64,000 bases of DNA from Carposina sasakii (Eukaryota; Arthropoda; Insecta; Lepidoptera; Carposinidae). Both the position numbers and the translations under genes were made by a program. This document shows, piece after piece, positions 40,386 to 50,488 of this stretch. Position 1 is the first letter of the stretch; each line of letters starts with the position of its first letter. The notes under the pieces were generated by a model, which was given only the letters and a program-made list of their open reading frames with translations, had not been told where the DNA came from and did no database searches. The DNA is taken from contig CP053155.1 of the NCBI GenBank assembly GCA_014607495.2, forward strand, positions 186,001 through 250,000, written 5' to 3'.

Positions 40386-40835
40386 TCAAACATAATACAT
40401 TTTTAACGCACAATGGTTCAAATGAGATATACAATTAAATTCACAACCCCTGGTGTATCGAGCACTCAATTCCTTCAAAGTGGGACATCCCTGGGTTTCC
40501 ATATCCTCCGGCATGGAAAACGGTGCCAATTCCTTCACCCATTCCACCTTTTCCGCACCTTTTACCAGAACCGTTTTATATTGTAGGAACGGCATGAGGA
40601 CGCGCTTTAGGTCTGCGTAATTAATATGACCCTCGCTCCAGTGAATACCACGATTTGTCTCGAGCCAGCGCACCGTCTTCTTTTCTTCGGCAGATAGCTG
40701 GTGATATGAGCACGGCGGTTTAAACATAAACACTTGTGTAATAAATTCAGTGGCTATCGCGGCTTCTTTTACAATAAACTTCTTGTTTGTATCTTTAAAA
40801 CCCTGAATATCGAATATTACCACATTGGAGTTCAT
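40386..40835 (-). CDS. Insect-type DEDD exonuclease-like protein, copy B
   Basis: 149 aa from the ATG at 40835 (MNSNVVIFDIQGFKDTNK). The first strand, VVIFDIQGF, resembles the first motif of DEDD-type 3'-5' exonuclease/RNase H-fold proteins but has Gln where Glu is usual. KKTVRWLETNRGIHWSEGHI follows, and the end is Cys/His-rich (GCPTLKELSARYTRGCEFNC then HLNHCALK). Proteins of this layout occur in many insect genomes, often in multiple copies and without known function; it is not a standard baculovirus gene. It is probably captured host or mobile-element DNA. Intact and identical in copy C. Confidence 0.6.
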   Translation of the reverse strand: MNSNVVIFDIQGFKDTNKKFIVKEAAIATEFITQVFMFKPPCSYHQLSAEEKKTVRWLETNRGIHWSEGHINYADLKRVLMPFLQYKTVLVKGAEKVEWVKELAPFSMPEDMETQGCPTLKELSARYTRGCEFNCISHLNHCALKMYYV

Positions 40836-41400
40836 GATTGTCGGTGGTTGTAGTGCTCTAGAAGTATAACTAGTGCGGTGGTCAATCGGTGGTTGTAGTG
40901 CTCTAGAGTATAACTAGTGTGGTGGTCAATATATACCAGTGTGGTGCTCTAGAAATATAACGTTGGGACAGATAATTTATTGACTGATAACTGCTTTTGA
41001 TAAAATTAATAGGGGTATAATTTATTGACTGATAACTGCTTTTGATAAAGTTAATAGGGGTATAATTTATTGACTGATGATAACTATTGATAAAAGTAAA
41101 GGTTGTAATAAAACCCAGTAACCGATTCGTGCTTGGTGGTACAAAGAAAAGTTATATTGATAAGGGTGTAATTTATTGACTGATAAACTAAAGGTTGTAA
41201 TAAAACCAAACCTAGTGACTGATTATTGTCACAAAGAAAGGTTGAAGGAAATATCATTAACCGATTAGTGATACTGAGAATTGATGATGAAGAACTAACG
41301 GGAAACATCAATCATTTTATATGGCGATACCGGTGTGCTCTTGGTAAAAAGTACTCAACAACTTTTGTACAACGAAAAAGTCAAACGAAGAATGTCTTTT
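40836..41400. repeat. Short-repeat spacer upstream of the DEDD-like gene, copy B
   Basis: It holds two or three GGTGGTTGTAGTGCTCTAGA repeats (40849-40960), then three TATAATTTATTGACTGATAA repeats (40970-41090), then related TTGACTGATAA remnants to 41230. AT-rich and without a gene. Near 41395 it passes into hr4 (AACTCAGTAAATTTTACAAG). Confidence 0.7.
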
Positions 41401-41404
41401 AAAA

Positions 41405-44046
41405 ACTCAGTAAATTTTACAAGAAATGACACTACTCAAATCCACGACTCGAGTCCGAGGAAATTTGTGAAATTATTTTTCGCTCAGAATTCTAAAATAA
41501 TTCAGACTCGGGTGTCGACGAAATCCACTACTTTTGTGTCGACAAAAAATGGGTCGACAAAAAATGGGTCGACGAAAAATGGGTCTACGAATGGGTCGAC
41601 GAAAACCACTACTTTTGTGTCGACGACGAAAACCACTCAATTTGTCGACACTCAGTAGATTTTACAAGAAATGACACTGCTCAAATCCCTGACTCGAGTC
41701 CGAGTAAATTTGTGAAATTATTTTTCGCTCAGAATTCTAAAATAATTCAGACTCGTGTGTCGACGAAATCCACTACTTTTGTGTCGACGAATGGGTCGAC
41801 GAAATCCACTACTTTTGTGTCGACGAAAAATGGGTCGACGAAAACCACTAGTTTTGTGTCGACGACGAAAACCACTCAATTTGTCGACACTCAGTAGATT
41901 TTACAAGAAATGACACTACTCAAATCCCTGACTCGAGTCCGAGTAAATTTGTGAAATTATTTTTCGCTCAGAATTCTAAAATAATTTAGACTCGTGTGTC
42001 GACGAAATCCACTACTTTTGTGTCGACGAAAAATGGGTCGACGAAATCCACTACTTTCGTGTCGACGAATGGGTCGACGAAATCCACTACTTTTGTGTCG
42101 ACGAATGGGTCGACGAAATCCACTACTTTTGTGTCGACGAATGGGTCGACGAAATCCACTACTTTTGTGTAGACGACGAAATCCACTACTTTTGTGTTGA
42201 CGAATGGGTCGACGAAATCCACTACTTTTGTGTCGACGAATGGGTCGACGAAATCCACTACTTTCGTGTCGACGAAAAATGGGTGACGAAAACCACTACT
42301 TTTGTGTCGATGACGAAAACCACTCAATTTGTCGACACTCAGTAGATTTTACAAGAAATGACACTACTCAAATCCCTGACTCGAGTCCGAGTAAATTTGT
42401 GAAATTATTTTTCGCTCAGAATTCTAAAATAATTCAGAAATCCACTCGTCGACGTGGGTCGACGAAATCCACTACTTTTGTGTCGACGAAAAATGGGTCG
42501 ACGAAATCCACTACTTTCGTGTCGACGAATGGGTCGACGAAATCCACTACTTTTGTGTCGACGAATGGGTCGACGAAATCCACTACTTTTGTGTCGACGA
42601 ATGGGTCGACGAAATCCACTACTTTTGTGTCGACGAAAAATGGGTCGACGAAAACCACTACTTTTGTGTCGACGACGAAAGAAAACCACTCAATTTGTCG
42701 ACACTCAGTAGATTTTACAAGAAATGACACTACTCAAATCCCTGACTCGAGTCCGAGTAAATTTGTGAAATTATTTTTCGCTCAGAATTCTAAAATAATT
42801 CAGACTCGTGTGTCGACGAAATCCACTACTTTTGTGTCGACGAAAAATGGGTCGACGAAATCCACTACTTTCGTGTCGACGAATGGGTCGACGAAATCCA
42901 CTACTTTTGTGTCGACGAATGGGTCGACGAAATCCACTACTTTTGTGTCGACGAATGGGTCGACGAAATCCACTACTTTTGTGTAAACGAAAAATGGGTC
43001 GACGAAATCCACTACTTTTGTGTCGACGACGAAAACCACTCAATTTGTCGACACTCAGTAGATTTTACAAGAAATGACACTACTCAAATCCCTGACTCGA
43101 GTCCGAGTAAATTTGTGAAATTATTTTTCGCTCAGAATTCTAAAATAATTCAGACTCGTGTGTCGACGAAATCCACTACTTTTGTGTCGACGAAAAATGG
43201 GTCGACGAAATCCACTACTTTCGTGTCGACGAATGGGTCGACGAAATCCACTACTTTTGTGTCGACGAATGGGTCGACGAAATCCACTACTTTTGTGTCG
43301 ACCCATTCGTCGACACAAAAGTAGTGGATTTCGTCGACACACGAGTCTGAATTATTTTAGAATTCTGAGCGAAAAATAATTTCACAAATACAAAACTAGT
43401 AAAACATCAAATTAAATAAATAATACTAATTTAATAAAATAAGTATGGTGGTTGTAGCCCGGTCCAACACCAACAGCGTCATTTCTGCAGTCACGACACT
43501 ACTCAAATCCCTGACTCGAGTCCGAGTAAATTTGTGAAATTATTTTTCGCTCTAAATTCTAAAATAATTCAGACTCGTGTGTCGACGAAATCCACTACTT
43601 TTGTGTCGACGAAATTCACTACTTTTGTGTCGACGAAAAATGGGTCGACGAAATCCACTACTTTCGTGTCGACGAATGGGTCGACGAAATCCACTACTTT
43701 TGTGTCGACGAATGGGTCGACGAAATCCACTACTTTTGTGTCGACGACGAAAACCACTCAATTTGTCGACACTCAGTAGATTTTACAAGAAATGACACTA
43801 CTCAAATCCCTGACTCGAGTCCGAGTAAATTTGTGAAATTATTTTTCGCTCAGAATTCTAAAATAATTCAGACTCGTGTATCGACGAAATCCACTACTTT
43901 TGTGTCGACAAATGGGTCGACGAAATCCACTACTTTTGTGTCGACGAATGGGTCGACGAAATCCACTACTTTTGTGTCGACGAATGTGTCGACGAATGGG
44001 TCGACGAAATCCACTACTTTTGTGTCGACGAATGGGTCGACGAATT
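41405..44046. repeat. hr4: largest hr-like array, with an inverted part
   Basis: About 2.6 kb with nine long palindromes (near 41447, 41692, 41930, 42380, 42745, 43100, 43355 inverted, 43515 and 43815). The orientation flips at about 43298 (GTGTCGACCCATTCGTCGACA) and returns after the linker copy at 43388-43475. The first block has GGGTCGACAAAAAATGGG variants that occur only here and in hr6. It joins U2-B to U1-C. Confidence 0.93.
43388..43475 (-). repeat. Inverted copy of the p74 3' end and linker inside hr4
   Basis: Reverse complement of the sequence at the end of p74 and its linker (compare 44106-44190), followed by TCATTTCTGCAGTCACGACAC, exactly as at 5966-5990 in hr1. The same rearrangement therefore exists in hr1 and hr4. 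Confidence 0.88.
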
Positions 44047-44156
44047 GTATGTAAGTGTATTAGCGTGGATTTCGTCTAACTTCGTCTGTTTGTTGTACGC
44101 TGTTGGTGTTGGACCGGGCTACAACCACCATACTTATTTTATTATATTAGTATTAT

Positions 44157-46184
44157 TTATTTAATTTGATGTTTTACTAGTTTTGTATAATATTGTAATG
44201 ACGGTAAAAACAGTAGAAGACAAGACAAAACCACCAGAAGCGCAAACAAAATTTCCAAGTGAATTTTGCTTTTAAAAGTCAGTCTTCGATGGTGTTTCAG
44301 ATAGTACAAAAATCCGCTGATGGACGCCAAGAAACCCACGCCTATAAATATGTTATTCAAGGGACTCGGTTTGACCACTAGTTCGTTGTGACGCGCACAA
44401 AACCATTTAAAATAGAGCCAAGTGTCGTTGGCCGCCAACCCGGCGCCCACCAGCTGTTCCTCGTCCACGTCGCTCACCTCGTCGCCCACCGTTAGGTCCA
44501 CGATCTGCCCGTTGCTGTTTACGTCCAGGGCGGCCATATAATCCACCAAATGAAGCATAGACTCTGTGAAATAGTCCTCTTCGTCGTCCACCACCAGATT
44601 GGAAAAGTGTTTGGGCGCGAACTCAATCAAATCGCGCGAGGGCGCATCGAGAGACTCGTAGTAGGCCGACAAAAACGCGGTGGAGAGGTCGTCTAGGTAT
44701 CCGCGAGGGAACATATTGTTGTAACCGAACGGGTCCCACACCATTAGCACCAAGTCGGCGATGGTCAAGAACGTCAACGCTATATTCACCAGCGAGGCGG
44801 CAGCTTTCACCGTTCTGACGGTGGCCTTCGCGAGGGTGGTCACCGTGGCTATGAGAGTGCGATTGAGCGCGTGGATGGCGGCCGCCTTGTAAGTTTCTCC
44901 CAGTAGAGCGACGGTCATCCGTCTCGTTTGCATGAGAAGCATTCTGCGCAAAGACGGAATCAACACTTTGTTTATTTGTTTCAACATTGTGGTAAGGGTG
45001 GATTCTAGCACGTTAAAACCCAGATCGGCGAGGATGCCCATTATGAACGCGTGATCTTCGAGAAAGTCCATAATAATGTTTTCGAGTTGGTTTTCGTCGT
45101 AACCTTTGGGGGTTTTTAACGCGCCAAGGGTAGGATGATAATTTTCAACCACCGGTTTTTCTCTCGCAAACCTCGCCAACGTTTGCACCCTTCGTTCCAA
45201 CAATTCTTCCACCAAACCCCTAGCTCTAACAGTCGCAGTTCGTTGACTACTACTACTACTACTAGGATTAATAAAACTGAATCCTTCGTTGGCCGTATAC
45301 CGCAACACCTGCTCACCGACGATGGGAAACACGTTATTCAAAAAGTTCGCCTCCGCGCCAACGTCGATCGTGCCGTCTGTCACCCTGTACCAGTCTTCGA
45401 GTAAACCGATTCCCTCCGGCGGAGGGGCGTCCGGCACCAACGCCGACGGTTTTTTATAGTCGAAATCGCGCAAATCGTCGAAGACGTGTGTGGCGGCCAG
45501 TTTGAACGTGGTCATGATGGATTCGCCCAGCACGAAGGAGACGATGGTCTCGTACCAGGGTTGGCTGCACCCGTTTCGGTCTTCGTTTCTGCCGAAGCGA
45601 CGGCAATACGCCTCGTTGAACCGACCCGTGACACGCTCCGGAAAGGCGGGGTCGTCGTCGTTGGCCACGTCGAAACCGGGCACGTCATCAACGCCGCGCA
45701 CCACGTGTTTCGAGGTTCTAATGTACGGAGCGTTCATCCACGCTTTTGTGAAACTGTCCACCATTACGCACTGCTCGTGTCTGGTGTAGCGCAGCTCCAC
45801 CGATTGAATGTTGCCGTCGCGAGCCGCCTTCGCCGGGTCCATGTTGAAGCACGCCGGTTGGTTGTATTGCACGGGCGTGTTTGAGGTTTGAGAGTAGCCG
45901 CCGATCGGGCTGGTCAGGAAATCTATCACGCCCGTTTCGGTGTAGGGAAAACAAGACATGGATTCACAACCTTGCCGTGAAAAAAAAACATCAACAATTA
46001 CGGCGCTCGTCTCCCTCAAAGACGGAGGTACGTAGAAATCCTTCTCGGAGGTGGCCCAACGAAGCGAGTAATCTATGAGTATGTGGGGGAACCTGTTGCG
46101 CCATTTGGATATGTACGAGAGAGAGTCTCGATTAGACAAATATTGTACAGCGTTTAGTATATCCAATTGTGTGGGAGTAGCCAT
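44157..46184 (-). CDS. p74: P74 / PIF-0 oral infectivity envelope protein, copy C
   Basis: An intact 675-aa P74 from the ATG at 46184. It is near identical to copy B; it has one extra Ser codon from an additional ACT in the triplet run at about 45246-45260, and Ser for Thr in LFLPSLQYYTKL near the C terminus. It has the same two C-terminal membrane spans and TATAAG late motif. Two intact copies of an oral-entry gene in a decaying locus are noteworthy. Confidence 0.97.
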   Translation of the reverse strand: MATPTQLDILNAVQYLSNRDSLSYISKWRNRFPHILIDYSLRWATSEKDFYVPPSLRETSAVIVDVFFSRQGCESMSCFPYTETGVIDFLTSPIGGYSQTSNTPVQYNQPACFNMDPAKAARDGNIQSVELRYTRHEQCVMVDSFTKAWMNAPYIRTSKHVVRGVDDVPGFDVANDDDPAFPERVTGRFNEAYCRRFGRNEDRNGCSQPWYETIVSFVLGESIMTTFKLAATHVFDDLRDFDYKKPSALVPDAPPPEGIGLLEDWYRVTDGTIDVGAEANFLNNVFPIVGEQVLRYTANEGFSFINPSSSSSSQRTATVRARGLVEELLERRVQTLARFAREKPVVENYHPTLGALKTPKGYDENQLENIIMDFLEDHAFIMGILADLGFNVLESTLTTMLKQINKVLIPSLRRMLLMQTRRMTVALLGETYKAAAIHALNRTLIATVTTLAKATVRTVKAAASLVNIALTFLTIADLVLMVWDPFGYNNMFPRGYLDDLSTAFLSAYYESLDAPSRDLIEFAPKHFSNLVVDDEEDYFTESMLHLVDYMAALDVNSNGQIVDLTVGDEVSDVDEEQLVGAGLAANDTWLYFKWFCARHNELVVKPSPLNNIFIGVGFLASISGFLYYLKHHRRLTFKSKIHLEILFALLVVLSCLLLFLPSLQYYTKLVKHQIK

Positions 46185-46861
46185 GGGATACACTTATAGT
46201 GTTGGTGATTATTTATTATTATTATAGTATAACACTATTCCTTTGTCCAATAAATAAATAAAACAAACATAAAGTTTAATAACAATTTTAATTGAATAGG
46301 TGATTATTTATTATTATTATAGTATAACACTATTCCTTTGTCCAATAAATAAATAAACGATAACGCGAAGTAGGTACACCGCGCTAGAAGTATTATTGTA
46401 ATATTGTTATACAACGCCAATGCTGTGCGGTGTTTTTTGCGTCGACACAAAAGTTGCGCGGAGACATGGACGGTTCCTTCTACTATTCAATTATATTCAT
46501 AACTATGCATAATAATAATCAGTATACAACTTATTACATTACGTTACAGTGTTATTATATGAGCATCATAAAAGTAGCTTTTCACACGTATAAGACCGTT
46601 TCAGTCAAATAAAAAAATTCTAAGTAGCGCATCTAAAATAAACTTACAAAAATATTGAATTAGGCAATACAGTAGTCTGTGGAGAATAGTGTCCATTTTA
46701 TTAAAGTAACCTACTTTTGTATGATACGAGTAATAAAGTTATTACCTTGATTAAGTTAAGTTATATAGTTAATACCTTTTATTAAGTAAGATACATGTTT
46801 ATCGTCTTATTTGTAATGGCAAAGAATATTAAATAGTTCTTTCTTGGCATTAAATATTTTA
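46185..46861. other. Spacer between p74-C and pif-3-C with a local duplication
   Basis: The same spacer as in A and B, but enlarged by a tandem duplication. The block GGTGATTATTTATTATTATT occurs at 46204-46261 and again at 46299-46356, separated by AACAAACATAAAGTTTAATA. The hr relic is at about 46435-46465, and the intact retrotransposon target site is near 46741-46750. No gene is seen. Confidence 0.65.
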
Positions 46862-47269
46862 CTAAGACGTAGGCAAAACAAAGGCACTATATGTCGTATT
46901 ATATATATGGGATAATATATAATGGATATTAATTACGCTTCGCTCCACTGCGAGCCCGTCCACCGCATTCAAAACCATGATCAGTCCGCGCTTAATGTCG
47001 CAATTTTCCAAATCGGGACTGTAAGCGGCGCCTCTCGAACAGAACCCCCCCTCGTTGCAGTGCATCAAAAGACCCACCTGACAATTGTCTCTGCATTGGT
47101 CGTCGGCGACGCATGGCACGTTGACGGCGTCGCAATCTAAAATGTTGTGGCGCTCAAAAGCGATATTTACGCGGCGATTCATGTTGCCGACATCCGTTCG
47201 TAGCCATTTTCCCATTAACATCACCAAACCCAAGACCACGATTACAATGAGAAAACCGCTTTCCCACAT
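46862..47269 (-). CDS. pif-3: PIF-3 oral infectivity factor, C-terminally truncated, copy C
   Basis: 135 aa from the ATG at 47269. A hydrophobic N-terminal anchor (GFLIVIVVLGLVMLMGKW) is followed by the conserved Cys-rich PIF-3 domain (ILDCDAVNVPCVADDQCRDN, then LMHCNEGGFCSRGA and CDIKRGLIMVLNAVDG). Family members are about 180-200 aa with further conserved Cys. Here the frame leaves homology after VERS and ends in an AT-rich tail (NIHYILSHIYNTTYSAFV). PIF-3 is a PIF-complex subunit in ODV envelopes. This is the only copy that keeps the anchor in frame, but like A and B it lacks the C-terminal third. Confidence 0.9.
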   Translation of the reverse strand: MWESGFLIVIVVLGLVMLMGKWLRTDVGNMNRRVNIAFERHNILDCDAVNVPCVADDQCRDNCQVGLLMHCNEGGFCSRGAAYSPDLENCDIKRGLIMVLNAVDGLAVERSVINIHYILSHIYNTTYSAFVLPTS

Positions 47270-47300
47270 ACTTGAAAAAAATAATTAATACTTAAGGACA

Positions 47301-48068
47301 ATGAGCGCCGAAGAAAGAGTGCAGCATCATTTTTTCCGGTGCGAGTATGACGATTTATTTAAATTTGAGTGGCCTGTTCTCCTAGACAATACACTCAATC
47401 TGTGGTTAGATGTGTCCTGTTTGAGAAAGCATGTTAAATTTCAAGTACCCGATGGTCTGGACACGCGTAAACTAAACGCCGACGATTTTACAAATGTAAT
47501 CGAGCACACGCTCGATATTGACAAATGCGAAAAACGAGTCGTGAGCAATTGTTCGCCGCACTTGGTGTCGACCAAAGATAGCGCGTTGGAGTTTTGTAGG
47601 GCCGCCGATTTATTAAAAGTGGTCAGCGATATACACAAAATTGTAATTATACAATTTTTGTACCAACAATTACCCTACTATCTAGACAAACATTTAGACG
47701 CGCTGCGATTGATTTCAATGTTTGACATTAAAAATTATTGGGACACTTTGGTGGCGACGGAACAAATAAAAAAATATTGGCTGTTTAGATTCAAAATTGT
47801 GACCCTCAAATACGAAAACGAGAAAAGAAACATGTCTGCAAACGAAACGAACAAACTATCCGAGTGTGAAAAGGGTTCCGCGACTCAAAGCGTTGCTCGC
47901 GGAAAAAACAACAAAATTTTGTGCGACAGCCTCATTGAAAATGTCAAACTACAATTTCAAAGTCTCAATACCTATAATGATGTAGACAAAATGCACATTT
48001 TGTTTAGTTTCAACAAATTACTTAGAGGGTCTGTAGGACTACTTGAAGTATTATTAGAGTGGAGCTAA
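47301..48068 (+). CDS. 255-aa protein of unknown function, copy C
   Basis: Intact and identical to copy B except Arg for Pro in QSVARGKNN (about residue 205). TTAAG lies four bases before the ATG. See 26680. Confidence 0.75.
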   Translation: MSAEERVQHHFFRCEYDDLFKFEWPVLLDNTLNLWLDVSCLRKHVKFQVPDGLDTRKLNADDFTNVIEHTLDIDKCEKRVVSNCSPHLVSTKDSALEFCRAADLLKVVSDIHKIVIIQFLYQQLPYYLDKHLDALRLISMFDIKNYWDTLVATEQIKKYWLFRFKIVTLKYENEKRNMSANETNKLSECEKGSATQSVARGKNNKILCDSLIENVKLQFQSLNTYNDVDKMHILFSFNKLLRGSVGLLEVLLEWS

Positions 48069-48132
48069 TAAAATACAATAATACAATAATACAATATTAT
48101 TTATTGACTATAATTATTACAATGTACTCTAA

Positions 48133-49116
48133 TCATTTATTACCATCTATTTTTAAATATTTTTCAAAATATCTTACACGAGCTAGTGCCTCATGGTATT
48201 TGTCGTACACCAGTCGTGTGTCCTTTTTTAATGTTTTATATGCTGCGAGTAAATTGTCATTTGCCTCGTAATACTCGCCCATGGTTTTCTTCAGCTCTCG
48301 GATAGTTTTCTTTAAATGTAAAATTTCCCTATCTTTGTTTAAAAGGTTGTCCGATTTTTGCTGGATATCTTCGTCTCGTAACCGCAAATCTTCTAAAAAA
48401 TTCATTTTCATTTTTTTAAAACCCGACTCTAAATGATCGCTAACACGCTTTAGATCATTGTGTGCACGTTTCATGTTTTGTCGGGCCCTCAGACAAGAAT
48501 ATTCTTCTTGAAGATTATAGTATGCGGTTTTCATTTCATCATATGTAATCTCCTCCTCTTTTTGACCCCCATTAGTCACCGCCGCCGCTCTCAGCTCTAC
48601 TACTTCAGTCGTTAGCTGGTGTAACGCGCTTTCCTTTGCTTCCAATTCAGATTTTGCTTTGTTCAATTCTTTGAGAATATTACTTCTCTCCTCCTCCCAA
48701 TTCCTCAGAGCGCTTTCATTTAATTTGTCAAATTCTTTGGAGGTACTACTCCTCTCCTCCTCCCAATTCCTCAGAGCGCTTTCGTATTTCTCCTCGACGG
48801 CGGATATTTTTTCTTTCATCTTCGATAGTGTATTTTTTAAAGCATTTGTTGCAGCTTTACGATATTCTGCTCTCTTCTCGAAAGTGGTTATGGTGCGTGC
48901 TAGGTTTTCGTTGTGTAAACGTTTCTCCTCCTTTATATTTTCAAATAATAGCCCCAGTTGTATTTTTAATGTGTCCGGCAGCCGTTCGTAACCAAAGAGA
49001 TCCTCGAGTTCTGTGGGACATTCAATAATATGTAAACTGGGGGAGTTACAGTTAGACGATGTCGGGTCCTTGGTTATAGGTTCGGAGTCTTCGATAGTAA
49101 GTGTAGTCTCTTCCAT
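48133..49116 (-). CDS. Coiled-coil protein with EEPxLTTI repeat upstream, copy C
   Basis: The only intact copy: 327 aa from the ATG at 49116 (MEETTLTIEDSEPITKDP). Residues 35-320 are nearly all coiled coil, with an internal duplication of an ESALRNWEEERS block (about residues 111-122 and 132-143). In the same frame, upstream of the ATG, lie about nine 24-bp repeats encoding EEPALTTI-type octapeptides, then NSTFTPEDPARIIEDSARII back to a stop near 49510, but without an ATG. The ancestral protein may thus have been longer, or may start from a non-AUG codon. No family is recognised; it is convergent with the 255-aa gene. A fibrous or virion-scaffold role is only a guess. Confidence 0.65.
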   Translation of the reverse strand: MEETTLTIEDSEPITKDPTSSNCNSPSLHIIECPTELEDLFGYERLPDTLKIQLGLLFENIKEEKRLHNENLARTITTFEKRAEYRKAATNALKNTLSKMKEKISAVEEKYESALRNWEEERSSTSKEFDKLNESALRNWEEERSNILKELNKAKSELEAKESALHQLTTEVVELRAAAVTNGGQKEEEITYDEMKTAYYNLQEEYSCLRARQNMKRAHNDLKRVSDHLESGFKKMKMNFLEDLRLRDEDIQQKSDNLLNKDREILHLKKTIRELKKTMGEYYEANDNLLAAYKTLKKDTRLVYDKYHEALARVRYFEKYLKIDGNK

Positions 49117-49350
49117 GGTTATTGCAGGCTCTTCGATAGTGGTTAAGGTAGGCTCTTCGATAGTGGTTAAGGCAGGTTCTTCATTAGTGGTTAAGGCAGG
49201 CTCTTCATTAGTGGTTAAGGCAGGCTCTTCATTAGTGGTTAAGGCAGGCTCTTCGATAGTGGTTAAGGCAGGCTCTTCGATAGTGGTTAATGCAGAATCT
49301 TCGATAGTGGTTAATGCAGAATCTTCGATAGTGGTTAATGCAGGCTGTTC
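49117..49350. repeat. 24-bp minisatellite, copy C (about 9 units)
   Basis: Units as at 18111, in an order distinct from A and B; several have TTCATTAGTGG (Asn codon) instead of TTCGATAGTGG (Ile codon). The tract stays in frame. Confidence 0.9.
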
Positions 49351-49486
49351 GGCGGGTTCTTCAATAATACGTGCAGAATCTTCGATAATACGTGCAGGAT
49401 CTTCGGGGGTAAATGTAGAGTTTTTTAAGGTCGTAAATTTCGTATGATCTATGAATATAATTGTATATTGTTGCCTAACTTGTTCT

Positions 49487-49935
49487 ACGCAACTTATAAT
49501 ACGCTACAACAGTTAAGTGTAACAATAATACCAGTATTAAGGCAAGGCAGCAACAATAAACATGCGAAAAAAAAAAAAAAAAAAAGCGCGGCGCAAGTGT
49601 CATGTCCCGCGGTAAATAATAAAAAAAAGTTTGAAAAAATTAGGAAAGCCAATGAAAATGCGCCAAAAAAAGAGAGGGGGCGGACGCGCGCACATAGGCC
49701 GGCGGGGGTCAGGTCATGTGACCTGAGTCTGCCGCGCGTGCTGTGCAAAAGTTTTTCACCTGTTGTTTTACCCATATCATATTATATTACTTACTTACTT
49801 TACATATGTATTTAGATTAATTATCGTGTTTTTGATAGTGAATTGTGCGTGTATAATTAACTAACCGAGCAGTGATCGTGTTTGTGTTGTGATTTGATGT
49901 GAGAGTTCGCGCCAAAACGTAATGAAACAGTTTTC
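49487..49935. other. GC-rich, poly-A-led segment, copy C, with a longer left edge
   Basis: As in A and B, but preceded by about 75 extra bases (CTACGCAACTTATAATACGC to GCAGCAACAATAAA). The extra part has two TAAG motifs and probably shows the original left border, since A and B look like deletions here. GTGTATAATTAACTAACC near 49848 is a small insertion relative to A and B. Confidence 0.5.
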
Positions 49936-49936
49936 C

Positions 49937-50419
49937 TCAATACGGTACGTACACAAAATAAATGTCTGGTGCTAAGGTACTTTTACATGCATACATTATT
50001 AGATTATTTATGCGCGTTACGGTGTTATGCGCCACTGTGTCCTCATTGGAGTCGCCGACCACGGTTCTCTCGTTTGTTTTGTCTGCGTCGGCATTGGACT
50101 CTCCGGTATTAACGTTAGCGGCCGGATCGTTGGTTTTGTCTTCTACCTTGGACTTTTCACCACTTTCTGTGGAATCGCTAGCGTCATTGTTTCGGTCGTC
50201 CGCTGTTTGAACATTTTCCGGTTTATCCTTCAAGAAAACCAACACACTGTCCATCTGATCCTGTAAAGATTTCAACCGATCGTCGATGGATTCGTTTCTG
50301 TTGTCCTCGTTTAGTTTCTTCTTTAATTCATTTTCTACGCTCACGACGCGCCCGTACGTCACAGCAATATCTTGTTGGGTTTTGATGATCTCGTAATGCA
50401 ATTCTTTCAGAGATAACAT
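49937..50419 (-). CDS. Small acidic protein with N-terminal coiled coil, copy C
   Basis: About 160 aa from the ATG at 50419. It differs from copy B by one Asp codon (NADADKT against NADDADKT). ATAAG late motif upstream on its strand, divergent from p47. See 29209. Confidence 0.6.
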   Translation of the reverse strand: MLSLKELHYEIIKTQQDIAVTYGRVVSVENELKKKLNEDNRNESIDDRLKSLQDQMDSVLVFLKDKPENVQTADDRNNDASDSTESGEKSKVEDKTNDPAANVNTGESNADADKTNERTVVGDSNEDTVAHNTVTRINNLIMYACKSTLAPDIYFVYVPY

Positions 50420-50488
50420 GTGTATAAAAATAGTAATTATTCTTATATATTCGCGAAACTCTGGAGTGCACGGGTACAAGCGATCAAC

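Noticed and set aside
41405..44046. CRISPR array
   Set aside because: The units are directly adjoining imperfect palindromes without unique spacers, vary freely, invert, and lie next to baculovirus genes with no cas genes. They fit hr elements.
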